From Spirulina sp034932185 (lineage in GTDB: Bacteria > Cyanobacteriota > Cyanobacteriia > Cyanobacteriales > Spirulinaceae): a DNA stretch of 64,000 nucleotides. The position numbers were made by a program, and so were the translations under genes. Below, piece by piece: positions 33,563-42,348 of this stretch (its first letter is position 1; each line of letters begins with the position of its first letter). Location of the stretch: positions 1-64,000 of the forward strand of contig NZ_JAYGHW010000067.1 in assembly GCF_034932185.1 (NCBI RefSeq), in the 5' to 3' direction. Below the pieces are notes generated by a model. It was not told the DNA's origin. It searched no databases and was given only the letters and a program-made list of their open reading frames with translations.

Positions 33563-34648
33563 ATGGTCAATCCATTCCTTGACTTATTACCATCTCTACC
33601 GGGCAATTCTTTGGGGTTGCGATCGCAAGCTCGACTTGAAGAAACCCTTCAACCCCGTTACGAACCCGCCGCCCCCTCGGAAAACCCCGCCGTCCCTTAC
33701 TACACGGGGTTAATTCTTCTATCGGTTTTAACCTTTGGGTTTCTACTGTTTTTACTTTTTAAAAAGCAAATTAAAGAGGTGCGGTTTGCCACCTTTGCCA
33801 CGGTGTTGATCGGGGTAGGATTGCCAATTTTAGCCATTGTTGAACTGACGACGGATTTAGTCTTGCGGGAAGAAAATTCCCCTGTACCCACTGCTTCCCC
33901 TCGGCCGACGGCTCGCCCATCTCCAGAAGCTGCTGAAGATCCTGAGGATGAGGGCGAAACCGCTGATCCCGCTGATCCCGCCGATCCAGAACTGATCGAT
34001 TCTATGGATCCAGAGGCACAGTCGGGAACCGCAGTGGTGGAAATTCCCCTCGATTTTCCGAACCCTGCTTCAGGATCAGACCCCCAAACCACAACCCCTG
34101 GCATCAATGGCGATGATGCTCCGGAAGCTAGTAATGAGTTAACGCTTTTGATGACGGGGGCGGCTCCCCTTGCCCGCCCTAGCCGCAGTAGCTCCCCGCG
34201 AGCAACTCCCCAATCACCTGCCGCGAACCGCTCCCCATCGGTTCCGGCCAGGACAACCCCCCTCCAACCGCCCCGCTCCCCCTTTGCCCCCCTGACCCAA
34301 TTCAGCCAAGATTTACCCCGCTCTGCACCCCGGAACAACCCAGCACAACCCAGTTTTTCCCTCTCCCACCTCGATTTTTCTCAACCGATTCGGTTTGAGC
34401 GTCTTCTGCGTTCCCAGTTGAGGGGTTTGGATGTGTTGGCCTTGCAAAAACTGCTTCAGGATCTTGATTTTTATGGCGGCCCCCTGGATGGTTATTTAGG
34501 CCAGGAAACGGAAAGGGCGATCGCCCGCTTTCAAGCCGCCTATGCCCTCCTCCCCGATGGTATTTTTGGCTTGAGCACCTGCGAGATTCTCAATGCCCAA
34601 ACCCCAGAGCTAACACTGATTTGCCAAATGGTAGCCCTAGAGGATTAA
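33563..34648 (+). CDS. membrane protein with C-terminal peptidoglycan-binding domain
   Basis: About 361 aa. Two membrane helices (YYTGLILLSVLTFGFLLFLL and FATVLIGVGLPILAIVEL), a long Pro/Ser/Asp-rich linker (about 125-270) with DPADPADPELI-type runs, then a PG_binding_1 domain: LRGLDVLALQKLLQDLDFYG, GPLDGYLGQETERAIARFQ, PDGIFGLSTCEIL. It probably anchors to the wall. ATG at 33563; an earlier TTG at 33509 is possible and neither has a good ribosome site. A SPOR-domain gene follows 90 nt downstream. Confidence 0.75.
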   Translation: MVNPFLDLLPSLPGNSLGLRSQARLEETLQPRYEPAAPSENPAVPYYTGLILLSVLTFGFLLFLLFKKQIKEVRFATFATVLIGVGLPILAIVELTTDLVLREENSPVPTASPRPTARPSPEAAEDPEDEGETADPADPADPELIDSMDPEAQSGTAVVEIPLDFPNPASGSDPQTTTPGINGDDAPEASNELTLLMTGAAPLARPSRSSSPRATPQSPAANRSPSVPARTTPLQPPRSPFAPLTQFSQDLPRSAPRNNPAQPSFSLSHLDFSQPIRFERLLRSQLRGLDVLALQKLLQDLDFYGGPLDGYLGQETERAIARFQAAYALLPDGIFGLSTCEILNAQTPELTLICQMVALED

Positions 34649-34740
34649 CCCATAACCCCAACGGGAAACCCAGATCCCGTTGTATCCTGGGGTTAAGATT
34701 TCCCTCCCTGTTTGGCCCTATTTTGGATTTTTGAACCCCC

Positions 34741-35709
34741 ATGAGCCAAGACCCCAAACCCGTTACGCTACATCCCACCCTTGAAGCGGCCCTCGGTTGC
34801 CTGGATGTGGATGTGGATCGTGAGCTAGCCCGCTATCGCCGCCAGCGGCAACAACATGAACCCGCTGCGACAACAACAGCGGTGGCCATTGCTGCCCCTG
34901 CCCCTATCCCTGCCCCCAGTCAGGATCACGACATTGCCAACTATACCCAGCCCCCTCGCCCCCCCGCCGAGGGTCAAAGTCCCCAAACCTATCTCCAATC
35001 CTCAGAGCAACTCCTCAATACCCTCAAGCAGGATGATTCGCCAGGGACTCCGGCGGCCAAATCTGCGAAAAAACGGGGCTTAAGCCCCTTAGCTCTAGGG
35101 GCGATGGGGTTGGGCGTGCTGACTGTAGCCCTCCTTGGTTGGGCGTTTTATGGCCCTGATCCCTTCGCACCAGAACCCATCAGTGAAACGCCCCTCGCCC
35201 CCACTGAGTCCCCCTCGTCCTCTAGGGAGTTGGATGCCAATGGTGCGCCCTTGAATCTGGATGGCCCCGATCTTGCTACCGAGGAAACCCCCACAACTTC
35301 GGCATTGCCCGCCCCCGAACCGGAAGCGGGTGAGCCAGCGCCGGCCCCTAGTCCCGCCATCCCTGGACGGCCTTCCGATCTCACATCAGCGCTTTTGCCT
35401 GATCCCAATTCTCCTATTCCCGCCCCAGAACCCTCCCCCACCCCCGCAGCCCCCCCCAGGGAAACCATCCCCAATGTGGCCACTGCGCCCCCCAGTAATG
35501 ATCCCTACTATTATGTGTTGGTGGGTTACGATGGTGAGGCTTCCCTTCGGGAAGCGCGGGGAGCAATTCCTGATGCCTATGTGCGGCAATTTCCCCAGGG
35601 CATTCGGATTCAAATGGGGGCCTTTGATAATGCGGCGGATGCCCAACGGTTGGCGAATGCGCTGCAAAGTCGGGGCCTTGTGGGGGAAGTCCACCAAGGC
35701 CCCGACTAA
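34741..35709 (+). CDS. SPOR-domain membrane protein
   Basis: 322 aa. Cytoplasmic N-terminus beginning LHPTLEAALGCLDVDVDREL, followed by an Ala/Pro linker. One membrane helix (LSPLALGAMGLGVLTVALLG, about 120-140), an extracytoplasmic Pro/Glu-rich linker, then a C-terminal SPOR domain (about 255-322) ending in FPQGIRIQMGAFDNAADAQR and LANALQSRGLVGEV. SPOR domains bind denuded glycan strands at division septa, so an envelope or division role is likely. ATG at 34741. It sits between the peptidoglycan-binding gene and pspA. Confidence 0.8.
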   Translation: MSQDPKPVTLHPTLEAALGCLDVDVDRELARYRRQRQQHEPAATTTAVAIAAPAPIPAPSQDHDIANYTQPPRPPAEGQSPQTYLQSSEQLLNTLKQDDSPGTPAAKSAKKRGLSPLALGAMGLGVLTVALLGWAFYGPDPFAPEPISETPLAPTESPSSSRELDANGAPLNLDGPDLATEETPTTSALPAPEPEAGEPAPAPSPAIPGRPSDLTSALLPDPNSPIPAPEPSPTPAAPPRETIPNVATAPPSNDPYYYVLVGYDGEASLREARGAIPDAYVRQFPQGIRIQMGAFDNAADAQRLANALQSRGLVGEVHQGPD

Positions 35710-35749
35710 GGGGATTAGGATCGGTTTAGCGTTATTCACTGAACAAGCG

Positions 35750-36397
35750 ATGACTGTCTGGAAAAGAGCCTGGCGATTGGTGGAAGCCAATGTCAATCAT
35801 TGGATCACGGCGACGGAGGATCCGGCGCAACGGTTGATGCAGATGATCACTCAGATGCAGGAGGAGTTGACGACGCTGCGCCAAGGGGTGGCGATGGCGA
35901 TCGCCACCCACAAGCGCACTGAACGCCAAGCCCTCCAAAACGAAGCGGCGGCGGCGGATTGCTACCAACGGGCCCAAGGGGCGATCGCCGCTCAGGATGA
36001 GCCTACGGCCCGGGCCGCTCTCCACCGTCGCCATACCTATCAGGAAACGGCAGCCTTTTTACGATCCCAACTCCAGGAGCAGGGGGGGGCGATCGCCAAG
36101 CTCAAGCAGGATTTACAAACCCTCGAAAGCCGCTATGCCCAAGCCTGGATTAAACAGGAAATGATCATGGCTCGTCTTCAGTCCGCCCAGGCCAGCCGTC
36201 GCCTTCAGGAATTATTATCAGCCACAGAGGATAGCCCTTGGGCAATGTTTGACCGGGTGGAGGCGCAGCTTTTGACGGAGGAGGCGGTGGTGGAATTAGC
36301 GGACAATACTTCAGAGGCGAAGTTTAACCGTTTGGAGCGAGAAGCCCGCCTCGAAGCGGAGTTAAACCAATTAAAAATGCAGGGGGGCGCGTCGTGA
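35750..36397 (+). CDS. PspA/IM30 family protein
   Basis: 215 aa, nearly all alpha-helical coiled coil, as in PspA/Vipp1: an N-terminal amphipathic helix (MTVWKRAWRLVEANVNHWIT), DPAQRLMQMITQMQEELTTL, a long central hairpin and an LLTEEAVVELADNTSEAKFN tail. Family members polymerise on membranes and protect or remodel them. It is shorter than Vipp1 and lacks its extra C-terminal helix, so the PspA branch is more likely. ATG at 35750 (41 nt after the SPOR gene); the frame continues upstream but overlaps that gene. Confidence 0.85.
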   Translation: MTVWKRAWRLVEANVNHWITATEDPAQRLMQMITQMQEELTTLRQGVAMAIATHKRTERQALQNEAAAADCYQRAQGAIAAQDEPTARAALHRRHTYQETAAFLRSQLQEQGGAIAKLKQDLQTLESRYAQAWIKQEMIMARLQSAQASRRLQELLSATEDSPWAMFDRVEAQLLTEEAVVELADNTSEAKFNRLEREARLEAELNQLKMQGGAS

Positions 36398-36423
36398 GTC
36401 ACCATCCTTTGGAAGTTGCCCTG

Positions 36424-36513
36424 ATGATTGAAGTTGAACATTTGAGCACAATGATCCCTTTATCCCGGGTGATCCGCCTGTTGAAATGCTCCGGAGGTTG
36501 CCCCCATGATTGA
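36424..36513 (+). pseudogene. partial duplicate of the ABC ATPase gene start (or leader ORF)
   Basis: ATGATTGAAGTTGAACATTT is a near copy of the ABC ATPase start at 36506 (ATGATTGAAGTGGAACATCT). The duplicate encodes MIEVEHLS and then diverges; its frame stops at 36511-36513, inside the start of the real gene. Spacing 82 nt, so it is out of frame. It looks like an abortive duplication; translation as a leader peptide is possible but unproven. Confidence 0.6.
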
Positions 36514-37513
36514 AGTGGAACATCTGAGTAAGAGTTATGGCCCCCATCCCGCCATTGAGGATGTGTTTTTTACCGTGGAGCCGGGGGAAATTTTGGGCTT
36601 TTTGGGGCCCAATGGGGCAGGGAAGACGACGACAATGCGGATTTTATCGGGCTATCTTCCCGCCAGTTCCGGCACGGCAAGGGTGGCGGGCTTTGATGTC
36701 CATACCCAATCGATGGCGGTGCGCCAACGCATTGGTTATCTCCCGGAAAATCCCCCCCTTTATAACGAGATGACCGTGTTGGGTTATCTCCATTTTGTGG
36801 CGCGGATTAAGGGGGTGAATGCGGGCGATCGCCGCAAACAGGTGGATCTTGCCATTCAACAATGCAATCTGGAAACGGAAACCCAAACGCTGATCGGCCG
36901 ACTTTCCAAGGGGTTTCGCCAACGGGTGGGTTTAGCCCAGGCCATCGTTCACAATCCCCCGGTGATTATTCTCGATGAGCCGACGGTGGGCCTCGATCCC
37001 CGCCAAATTATGGAGGTGCGCAATTTAATCAAGGGTTTAGCGGGAAATCATACGATTATCCTTTCGACGCACATCCTACCGGAAGTGAGCATGACCTGCG
37101 ATCGCGTCGCGATTATCAACCATGGTCGGATTGTTGCCACCGATGCCCCGGATACCCTCATGGAGGAGTTGATCGGCCGCCTCGGTTATGCGGTGGAAAT
37201 TGGCGGTATGAGTCCATTGCTGACACAAAAATTGATGGCGATTTCTGGGGTGCGGGAGGTACAGGTGGAGGACATCCCCGATTCGGCCCGCACCCGTTTA
37301 CAGATTACCTGCCATGGGGAAACGGAACCGGGGAGTGCGATCGCCAATGCGATTATTAAATCCGGTTGTCAACTCCATGAAATGCGCCGCACCCGCCCCA
37401 CCCTAGAGGATGTGTTCTTAGAGTTAACCACCGAGGAAGAGCCTTTGCCGATGGTGGACAGCACCATTGATAAGGTCGATGCTGATGACCCTGAATTAAT
37501 CGTAGACCCTTGA
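36506..37513 (+). CDS. ABC transporter ATP-binding protein
   Basis: 335 aa. The ATPase half of an ABC-2 type exporter, resembling the GldA/NatA group. Walker A GPNGAGKTT at about residues 34-42, the signature LSKGFRQRVGLAQ (a variant of LSGGQ), Walker B VIILDEPTVGLD, and the H-loop LSTHILPEV. The C-terminal extension (about 220-335) is typical of drug and lipid exporters. ATG at 36506 with GGAGG at about 36493-36497. The permease gene follows 38 nt downstream. Substrate unknown. Confidence 0.9.
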   Translation: MIEVEHLSKSYGPHPAIEDVFFTVEPGEILGFLGPNGAGKTTTMRILSGYLPASSGTARVAGFDVHTQSMAVRQRIGYLPENPPLYNEMTVLGYLHFVARIKGVNAGDRRKQVDLAIQQCNLETETQTLIGRLSKGFRQRVGLAQAIVHNPPVIILDEPTVGLDPRQIMEVRNLIKGLAGNHTIILSTHILPEVSMTCDRVAIINHGRIVATDAPDTLMEELIGRLGYAVEIGGMSPLLTQKLMAISGVREVQVEDIPDSARTRLQITCHGETEPGSAIANAIIKSGCQLHEMRRTRPTLEDVFLELTTEEEPLPMVDSTIDKVDADDPELIVDP

Positions 37514-37551
37514 GATTCCCTGCTACCCATAGCAATTAATTTGAGTAGATC

Positions 37552-38349
37552 ATGACCTTACTCGCTAATATTCTCGCCATCTTTCGCAAAGAACTGCAAA
37601 GTTATTTCCTCTCCCCTTTGGCCTATGTGGTGGCGGGGTTGTTTTGGCTGCTGTCGGGGATTGTCTTTGTCTATTTGCTCCTCAGTCCCAATGGGATTAT
37701 TCAAGAGGTGGCCATTGGTGAACAGTCCGGTATTCCCATGCCGCCGGTAGATGTGGCCTATATTTTCCTGCTGCGCTATTTGGGGATCATCGGTTCCCTT
37801 ACCTCGTTTATTGTTCCGCTCCTTTCCATGGGCCTCTATGCCGAAGAGCGCAAAAACGGCACATTAGAACTCCTGGCCACTTCCCCCCTCACCAATTGGG
37901 CGGTGGCCCTGGGGAAATTGCTCGGTGTGTTGATGTTTTATATCACGCTCTTGATGCCCATGTTGGTGTTGGAATTGGTGGCCTTTGCGGCCGCTGACCC
38001 CCCAGTGCCTCCCGCTGTCCCCTTAGTGGCCCATGTGGGTTTAATCCTCTTGGCGGCGGCGTTGCTCTCCTTGGGAATGTTTCTTTCTTCCCTCACCCAG
38101 AGCAATATTATTGCCGCCATCCTCACTTTTGCCCTGGTGTTATTGTTGGCGATTATGGATTTAGTCGGGCGACAGTTGGGACAACCCTATGAGGGGGCGA
38201 TCGCCCATATTTCTTTAATTAAACATTACGAAAATTTAGTCCAAGGGGTTTTTGATAGTAGTAGCTTATTTGTGTTTGCCAGCTATATTTTCCTAGGCAT
38301 TTTCCTCACCGCCCAATCCATTGAAATTCTCCGCTTCCAACGCTCCTAA
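37552..38349 (+). CDS. ABC-2 type permease
   Basis: 265 aa with about six membrane helices: LAYVVAGLFWLLSGIVFVYL, YLGIIGSLTSFIVPLLSMGL, a TSPLTNWAVALGKLLGVLMF segment, PLVAHVGLILLAAALLSLGM, AILTFALVLLLAIMDLVG and SLFVFASYIFLGIFLTAQSI. The motif AEERKNGTLELLATSPL is characteristic of GldF/NosY-type ABC-2 permeases. It is paired with the upstream ATPase gene. ATG at 37552. In the gliding-type arrangement a third gene (GldG) would be expected; it is absent here. Confidence 0.88.
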   Translation: MTLLANILAIFRKELQSYFLSPLAYVVAGLFWLLSGIVFVYLLLSPNGIIQEVAIGEQSGIPMPPVDVAYIFLLRYLGIIGSLTSFIVPLLSMGLYAEERKNGTLELLATSPLTNWAVALGKLLGVLMFYITLLMPMLVLELVAFAAADPPVPPAVPLVAHVGLILLAAALLSLGMFLSSLTQSNIIAAILTFALVLLLAIMDLVGRQLGQPYEGAIAHISLIKHYENLVQGVFDSSSLFVFASYIFLGIFLTAQSIEILRFQRS

Positions 38350-38352
38350 CCC

Positions 38353-38907
38353 ATGGCACAGTGGTGGCAACAACTTCAGCAATGGGGGCAAAGCCTCACC
38401 CCCCAACAACGGGCGATCCGCACCAGATTAGCCCAAAACCCCTATGCTCGGTTGAAATCCCCCCTAGAGGTGGCGATCGCCGCTGAACTGGGCTTAACCC
38501 TCGATGCCAACACCGCCAGCGTTGACGATTGGCTCCGCCTACCGGGGATTTCCATTCACCAAGCCCGCGCCCTCGTCGCCCTCACCGCCAACGGCGTGCA
38601 GTTCCTCTGTTTGGAGGATCTAGCAGCAGCCCTCACCCTGCCCCTGGCCCGTTTGGAACCCTACGCCCCATTACTCCGCTTCACCTACCGCGATCCCGCC
38701 AGCCTCATCGCCCCGATCCAACTCAACGCCAACACCGCCACCCCGGAACAACTGGCGCAAATCCCAGTTTTAAATGCGGAGTTAGTCGCAAAGTTCGTGG
38801 GGGAGCGCGATCGCCATGGCCCCTACCCCAATCTCGCCGCCCTTCAAAACCGCCTCAACCTCAACCCGGATTTAGTAGCCCAATTAATCTACTACCTTAA
38901 GTTTTAA
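38353..38907 (+). CDS. helix-hairpin-helix (ComEA-like) protein
   Basis: 184 aa, cytoplasmic (no signal). Two helix-hairpin-helix units: LDANTASVDDWLRLPGISIH and LNANTATPEQLAQIPVLNAE, each the NxNTA-x-PGI pattern of ComEA. Unlike ComEA it has no membrane anchor. Likely nucleic-acid or protein binding. ATG at 38353, only 3 nt after the permease stop, so translationally coupled; functional link unknown. Confidence 0.8.
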   Translation: MAQWWQQLQQWGQSLTPQQRAIRTRLAQNPYARLKSPLEVAIAAELGLTLDANTASVDDWLRLPGISIHQARALVALTANGVQFLCLEDLAAALTLPLARLEPYAPLLRFTYRDPASLIAPIQLNANTATPEQLAQIPVLNAELVAKFVGERDRHGPYPNLAALQNRLNLNPDLVAQLIYYLKF

Positions 38908-38977
38908 GCTTCGCGCCCCTTAAAGTTCTGATAAGATTTCTTTAACCTAATTCTTACATTCAACCCCCAACTGTCCT

Positions 38978-39880
38978 ATGCCTTGGTCTCGTGTCGTGAG
39001 TGCAATTGTGGCCCTGGGTGCCGCCTTAACGATGATTTTGGCCGGTGGCTGGTATTTTACCGCTGGTTTCATGGTGATTGTTTACCTGGGTCAACGGGAA
39101 TACTTCAACCTCGTGCGGGCCAAAGGCATTGAGCCAGCCGCCAAAACCACATTGGTGTTATCCCAATTACTGCTGATTATTGCAACTATCGCCCCTGCCT
39201 TCACCGATGCCTTTTCCCCCATCAGCGGCATCCTGATTTTTTGTTATCTCTTGTTTCAACCCAAAATTGCCACCATTGCCGATATGGCCACCTCGATCCT
39301 CGGCCTGTTTTACGGCGGTTGGCTGCCTACCTATTGGATTCGGTTGCGGGTGGGGCTAGATTTTCCCTCAGGCATTTTAATCGCCGCTGACCCTGACCAC
39401 ACCCCCGCCCTACAACTGGCCCAGCCCTCCTGGTGGGAACTAGCCACCCATCCTGATCGCCTCTCCCCGGCGTTAACGATTACGGTTTTGGCCTTTGCCT
39501 GCATTTGGGCGGCGGATATTGGGGCCTATTTGATGGGCAAATTTTTTGGCCGCACGAAACTTTCCCCCATTAGCCCGAAGAAAACTGTGGAGGGGGCAGC
39601 CTTTGGCATTTTCGGCAGTACCGTTGTGGGGTTAGCAGGGGCTTGGGGCCTCCATTGGCACAGTTGGGCCACGACGGGCATCATTTTGGGGTTATTGATT
39701 GGTTGTGTTAGTTTAGCGGGGGATTTAACGGAATCGATGATGAAACGGGATGCAGGGATGAAGGATTCCAGCCAACTGATCCCCGGCCATGGGGGCATTT
39801 TAGACCGTACCGATAGTTATGTCTTTACCGCCCCCTTCGTCTACTACTTCGTAACGCTCTTTTTACCGATGTTCCCCTAA
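38978..39880 (+). CDS. cdsA: phosphatidate cytidylyltransferase
   Basis: 300 aa integral membrane enzyme that makes CDP-diacylglycerol from phosphatidate and CTP, upstream of phosphatidylglycerol synthesis. The CDS signature is complete near the C-terminus: MMKRDAGMKDSSQLIPGHGG followed by ILDRTDS. About eight membrane segments, with a moderately long soluble loop (about 110-160). ATG at 38978. Adjacent upstream genes are unrelated. Confidence 0.93.
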   Translation: MPWSRVVSAIVALGAALTMILAGGWYFTAGFMVIVYLGQREYFNLVRAKGIEPAAKTTLVLSQLLLIIATIAPAFTDAFSPISGILIFCYLLFQPKIATIADMATSILGLFYGGWLPTYWIRLRVGLDFPSGILIAADPDHTPALQLAQPSWWELATHPDRLSPALTITVLAFACIWAADIGAYLMGKFFGRTKLSPISPKKTVEGAAFGIFGSTVVGLAGAWGLHWHSWATTGIILGLLIGCVSLAGDLTESMMKRDAGMKDSSQLIPGHGGILDRTDSYVFTAPFVYYFVTLFLPMFP

Positions 39881-39912
39881 CCACCCCAACCCCATAAAAC
39901 CGGGTTTTTCCC

Positions 39913-39939
39913 GTAGGGGCGAAAAATTTTTCGCCCCAC
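39913..39939. repeat. short GGGGCGAAAAA palindrome (canonical)
   Basis: GTAGGGGCGAAAAATTTTTC continuing GCCCCAC, essentially a perfect palindrome, between cdsA and the J-domain/WD40 gene. Confidence 0.75.
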
Positions 39940-39984
39940 TCAAGCCCTGGTTTAAAATCGAGGGTGATCCATTTTTTAAGCTGC

Positions 39985-41385
39985 ATGAATCGAGGCGAAT
40001 TGTATTATCGCGTTTTGGGTCTGCCTCCCGATGCGACAGCGGCACAGGTGAAGCAGGCCTATCGCTGTTTGGCCAAACAATGGCATCCCGATCGCTTTAG
40101 CACCGATCCTGGCCAACAACAAACTGCGGCCAGTCGGTTTCAGGAAATTAATGCGGCCTACGAATGGATTAAAGCCCAGGGAAACGCGCCACCAACCCCT
40201 GAGCCGGCCCCAACTCGCTCCACCAAAGTTTCCAGCCAACCCATTGATCCCAACTTTTACTACGATTTGGCGATGGCGGCGATCCAAAAGGGGGAGGATG
40301 AAGGGGCGATCGCCCACCTCACCCAAGCCATTCACCTCAACCCAGATGATCAAAGGGCCTATCAATGCCGGGCCTTCTTGAATGAAAAACTGGGGTTTCA
40401 AAATCGCGCCATGGCGGACTTTCGCCGCGCCGCTGAACTCAAGGCGGCTCAAGCTGATCAAGCCCCCTCGGAACCCTCGCCCCCTTCAACAAACCCCAGC
40501 CTCCTTTGGCAAGCTCGCCCACCGTTCACCACCCCTGAGCCGATCATGGCCCTGGCCCTCGATCCCACCGGCCAGGCCCTAGCCGGAGGGTTGAGTGGTG
40601 GTGAGGTTTGGGTGTGGAATGCGGCAACCGGCAGCCGGGAGCAGACTTTGAGGGGCCATCGTCGCGATGTGGTTCAGGTTGCTTGGCATCCCCAAGGGGA
40701 GATCCTCGCCAGTTTTAGCAGCGACGGCACGGTGAAATTGTGGCAGATGACCAAGGGGGAACTGTTGACAACCATCCAGGCCCATGAGCAACCCCTGTTA
40801 AGTGGGACTTTTAGCCAAGATGGGGCGTATTTTGTCACCGGCAGCCGCGATCGCACCGTCAAAATTTGGCAAACCCAGCCCCCCCGCCTGCTCAAAACCC
40901 TGAAAGGCTATGGGGCGGATGTGAGTGCGATCGCCCCCTGTGCCACCGCTGCCCTCTTTGCCAGTGGTGGCCTTGAACCCCACATCCGCCTGCGGGATTA
41001 CGCCCATGGCAAAATTAAACGCTCGATCAAAAGCAATGGGGGGGTTTTAAACCTGGAATTTAGCCGCAATGGCCAATATCTCGCGGCTGGAGGCTACAAC
41101 ACCATCGCCCAAGTGTGGAATCTCGCCAGGGATCAGCCTCCCCTCACCTTAGTGGGCCATTCCCTCCGCATTACCACCCTGGCCTTCAGCCCCGATAATC
41201 TCCATCTCGCCACCGGGGGTTGGGATAAAACGATCATGATTTGGAATATTGCCACCGGGAAGGCGATCGCCACGCTCACGGGCCACCATGACACAATTTC
41301 TGGCCTCGTCTTCAACCCCCAAGGCGATCAGCTTTATAGCAGTAGCTGGGATCGAACCATTCGCTGCTGGCAACGGCAATCCTGA
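39985..41385 (+). CDS. J-domain, TPR and WD40 repeat protein
   Basis: 466 aa. N-terminal DnaJ domain (residues 1-65) with the HPD motif in KQWHPDRF, a TPR-like stretch (about 85-145; FYYDLAMAAIQKGEDEGAIA, LNPDDQRAYQCRAFLN), then about seven WD40 repeats (about 175-466) with GHRRDVVQVAWHPQG, WDKTIMIWNIATG and WDRTIRCWQ endings. The J-domain should stimulate DnaK ATPase, and TPR and WD40 parts should recruit clients. ATG at 39985 is preferred over GTG at 39964. It is cytoplasmic. Such fusions are typical of cyanobacteria. Confidence 0.88.
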   Translation: MNRGELYYRVLGLPPDATAAQVKQAYRCLAKQWHPDRFSTDPGQQQTAASRFQEINAAYEWIKAQGNAPPTPEPAPTRSTKVSSQPIDPNFYYDLAMAAIQKGEDEGAIAHLTQAIHLNPDDQRAYQCRAFLNEKLGFQNRAMADFRRAAELKAAQADQAPSEPSPPSTNPSLLWQARPPFTTPEPIMALALDPTGQALAGGLSGGEVWVWNAATGSREQTLRGHRRDVVQVAWHPQGEILASFSSDGTVKLWQMTKGELLTTIQAHEQPLLSGTFSQDGAYFVTGSRDRTVKIWQTQPPRLLKTLKGYGADVSAIAPCATAALFASGGLEPHIRLRDYAHGKIKRSIKSNGGVLNLEFSRNGQYLAAGGYNTIAQVWNLARDQPPLTLVGHSLRITTLAFSPDNLHLATGGWDKTIMIWNIATGKAIATLTGHHDTISGLVFNPQGDQLYSSSWDRTIRCWQRQS

Positions 41386-41432
41386 AGATCCCCCAGCAAT
41401 GGCACAATAACAATATTGTGCAATGGGTTTTT

Positions 41433-41741
41433 ATGATTAACGAATGGTTGCGTTTTCGCGTTAAGCCAGAACTGCGGGAAAAATTTATCCAATTGGATCA
41501 GGAAATTTGGGATGAGGCGATCGCCTCTTCTCCCGGCTACCTCGGCAAAGAAATTTGGTTAGGGGCTGCCCCCGATCAGGTGGTGGTGATTGTCCATTGG
41601 GAGAGCGAAGAACTCTGGAATGCAGTTCCTACAGATCTCGTTGATGCCACCGAAGCCCGCTTTGCGGCGGCCATGGGGGCAGAAAACTATGAACTCTTGG
41701 AAGTTCAGGGCTATCGGATTCGGAAATTGCCCCATAATTAG
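41433..41741 (+). CDS. TIGR03792-like small protein (ABM fold)
   Basis: 102 aa. INEWLRFRVKPELREKFIQL, DQEIWDEAIASSPGYLGKEI and VVVIVHWESEELWNAVP give the dimeric alpha/beta-barrel (antibiotic biosynthesis monooxygenase-like) pattern, and I recognise it as close to the cyanobacterial TIGR03792 family. Function unknown. ATG at 41433; GTG at 41418 is an alternative. The gene lies between the WD40 gene and the opposite-strand glutaredoxin. Confidence 0.75.
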   Translation: MINEWLRFRVKPELREKFIQLDQEIWDEAIASSPGYLGKEIWLGAAPDQVVVIVHWESEELWNAVPTDLVDATEARFAAAMGAENYELLEVQGYRIRKLPHN

Positions 41742-41762
41742 GGAATGGGCAATGGGGAATGG

Positions 41763-42080
41763 TTAGGCAGCTTGGCTGAGGCGGCTATCGAGTAAACCCT
41801 TTTCATTCAAAGCATAGAGATCATCAGAACCGCCAATATGTTCATCATTGATGAAAATTTGCGGCACAGAGCGGCGACCGTTGGCCCGTTGCGCCATTTG
41901 GTCACGGGCGGCGGCATCGCCATCAATTTTATATTCTTGAAAATTCACCCCTTTCCACAACAGCAGGGCCTTAGCCGCAATGCAATAGGGACAGGTTTGC
42001 CAAGTGTAGATTTCTACCCGTGCTTTAATTTGTTCGGGATGGCGACCGAGTAAATCATTGAGCCAATTAAAATCCAGCAT
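41763..42080 (-). CDS. grxC: glutaredoxin 3
   Basis: 105 aa. Glutathione-dependent disulfide reductase in the cytoplasm. Dithiol active site CPYC in WQTCPYCIAAKALL (about residues 32-35), TVP-like RSVPQIFINDEHIGGSDDLY with the cis-Pro glutathione-binding loop. It has an extra N-terminal segment (MLDFNWLNDLLGRHPEQI, about 18 aa) before the core, as in other cyanobacterial GrxC. ATG at 42080. Confidence 0.93.
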   Translation of the reverse strand: MLDFNWLNDLLGRHPEQIKARVEIYTWQTCPYCIAAKALLLWKGVNFQEYKIDGDAAARDQMAQRANGRRSVPQIFINDEHIGGSDDLYALNEKGLLDSRLSQAA

Positions 42081-42348
42081 TGTTCATGAACCCAGATTGA
42101 GCGGTTAACGTTCCTATTCTTTCACATTGCCACACCGATGATGGCGAATCTCGTCGGGATGTGCTTTGCATCCGTACTCCAAGACATCCCTTCATTATGG
42201 GCTGGAAGGAGATCCCCAATCCCCCCATCCGTCAGGATTCCTTTATTAAGGAAAATTCTCGATCGCCTAGGACGCAAGTTTCCCTGTAGTCTAGAGGATT
42301 GCAGTCCTTGATTGTGGACTTGGTTTTTTCTCTGCATCTTGCCCCGCT

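Noticed and set aside
33963..33990. Asp/Pro/Ala repeats in the peptidoglycan-binding protein as a separate gene
   Set aside because: They are an in-frame linker between membrane helices and the wall-binding domain.
42303..42327. AGTCC/GGACT stem with T run before the AarF gene as an attenuator
   Set aside because: A 5-bp stem is too weak to call a regulatory terminator without expression data.
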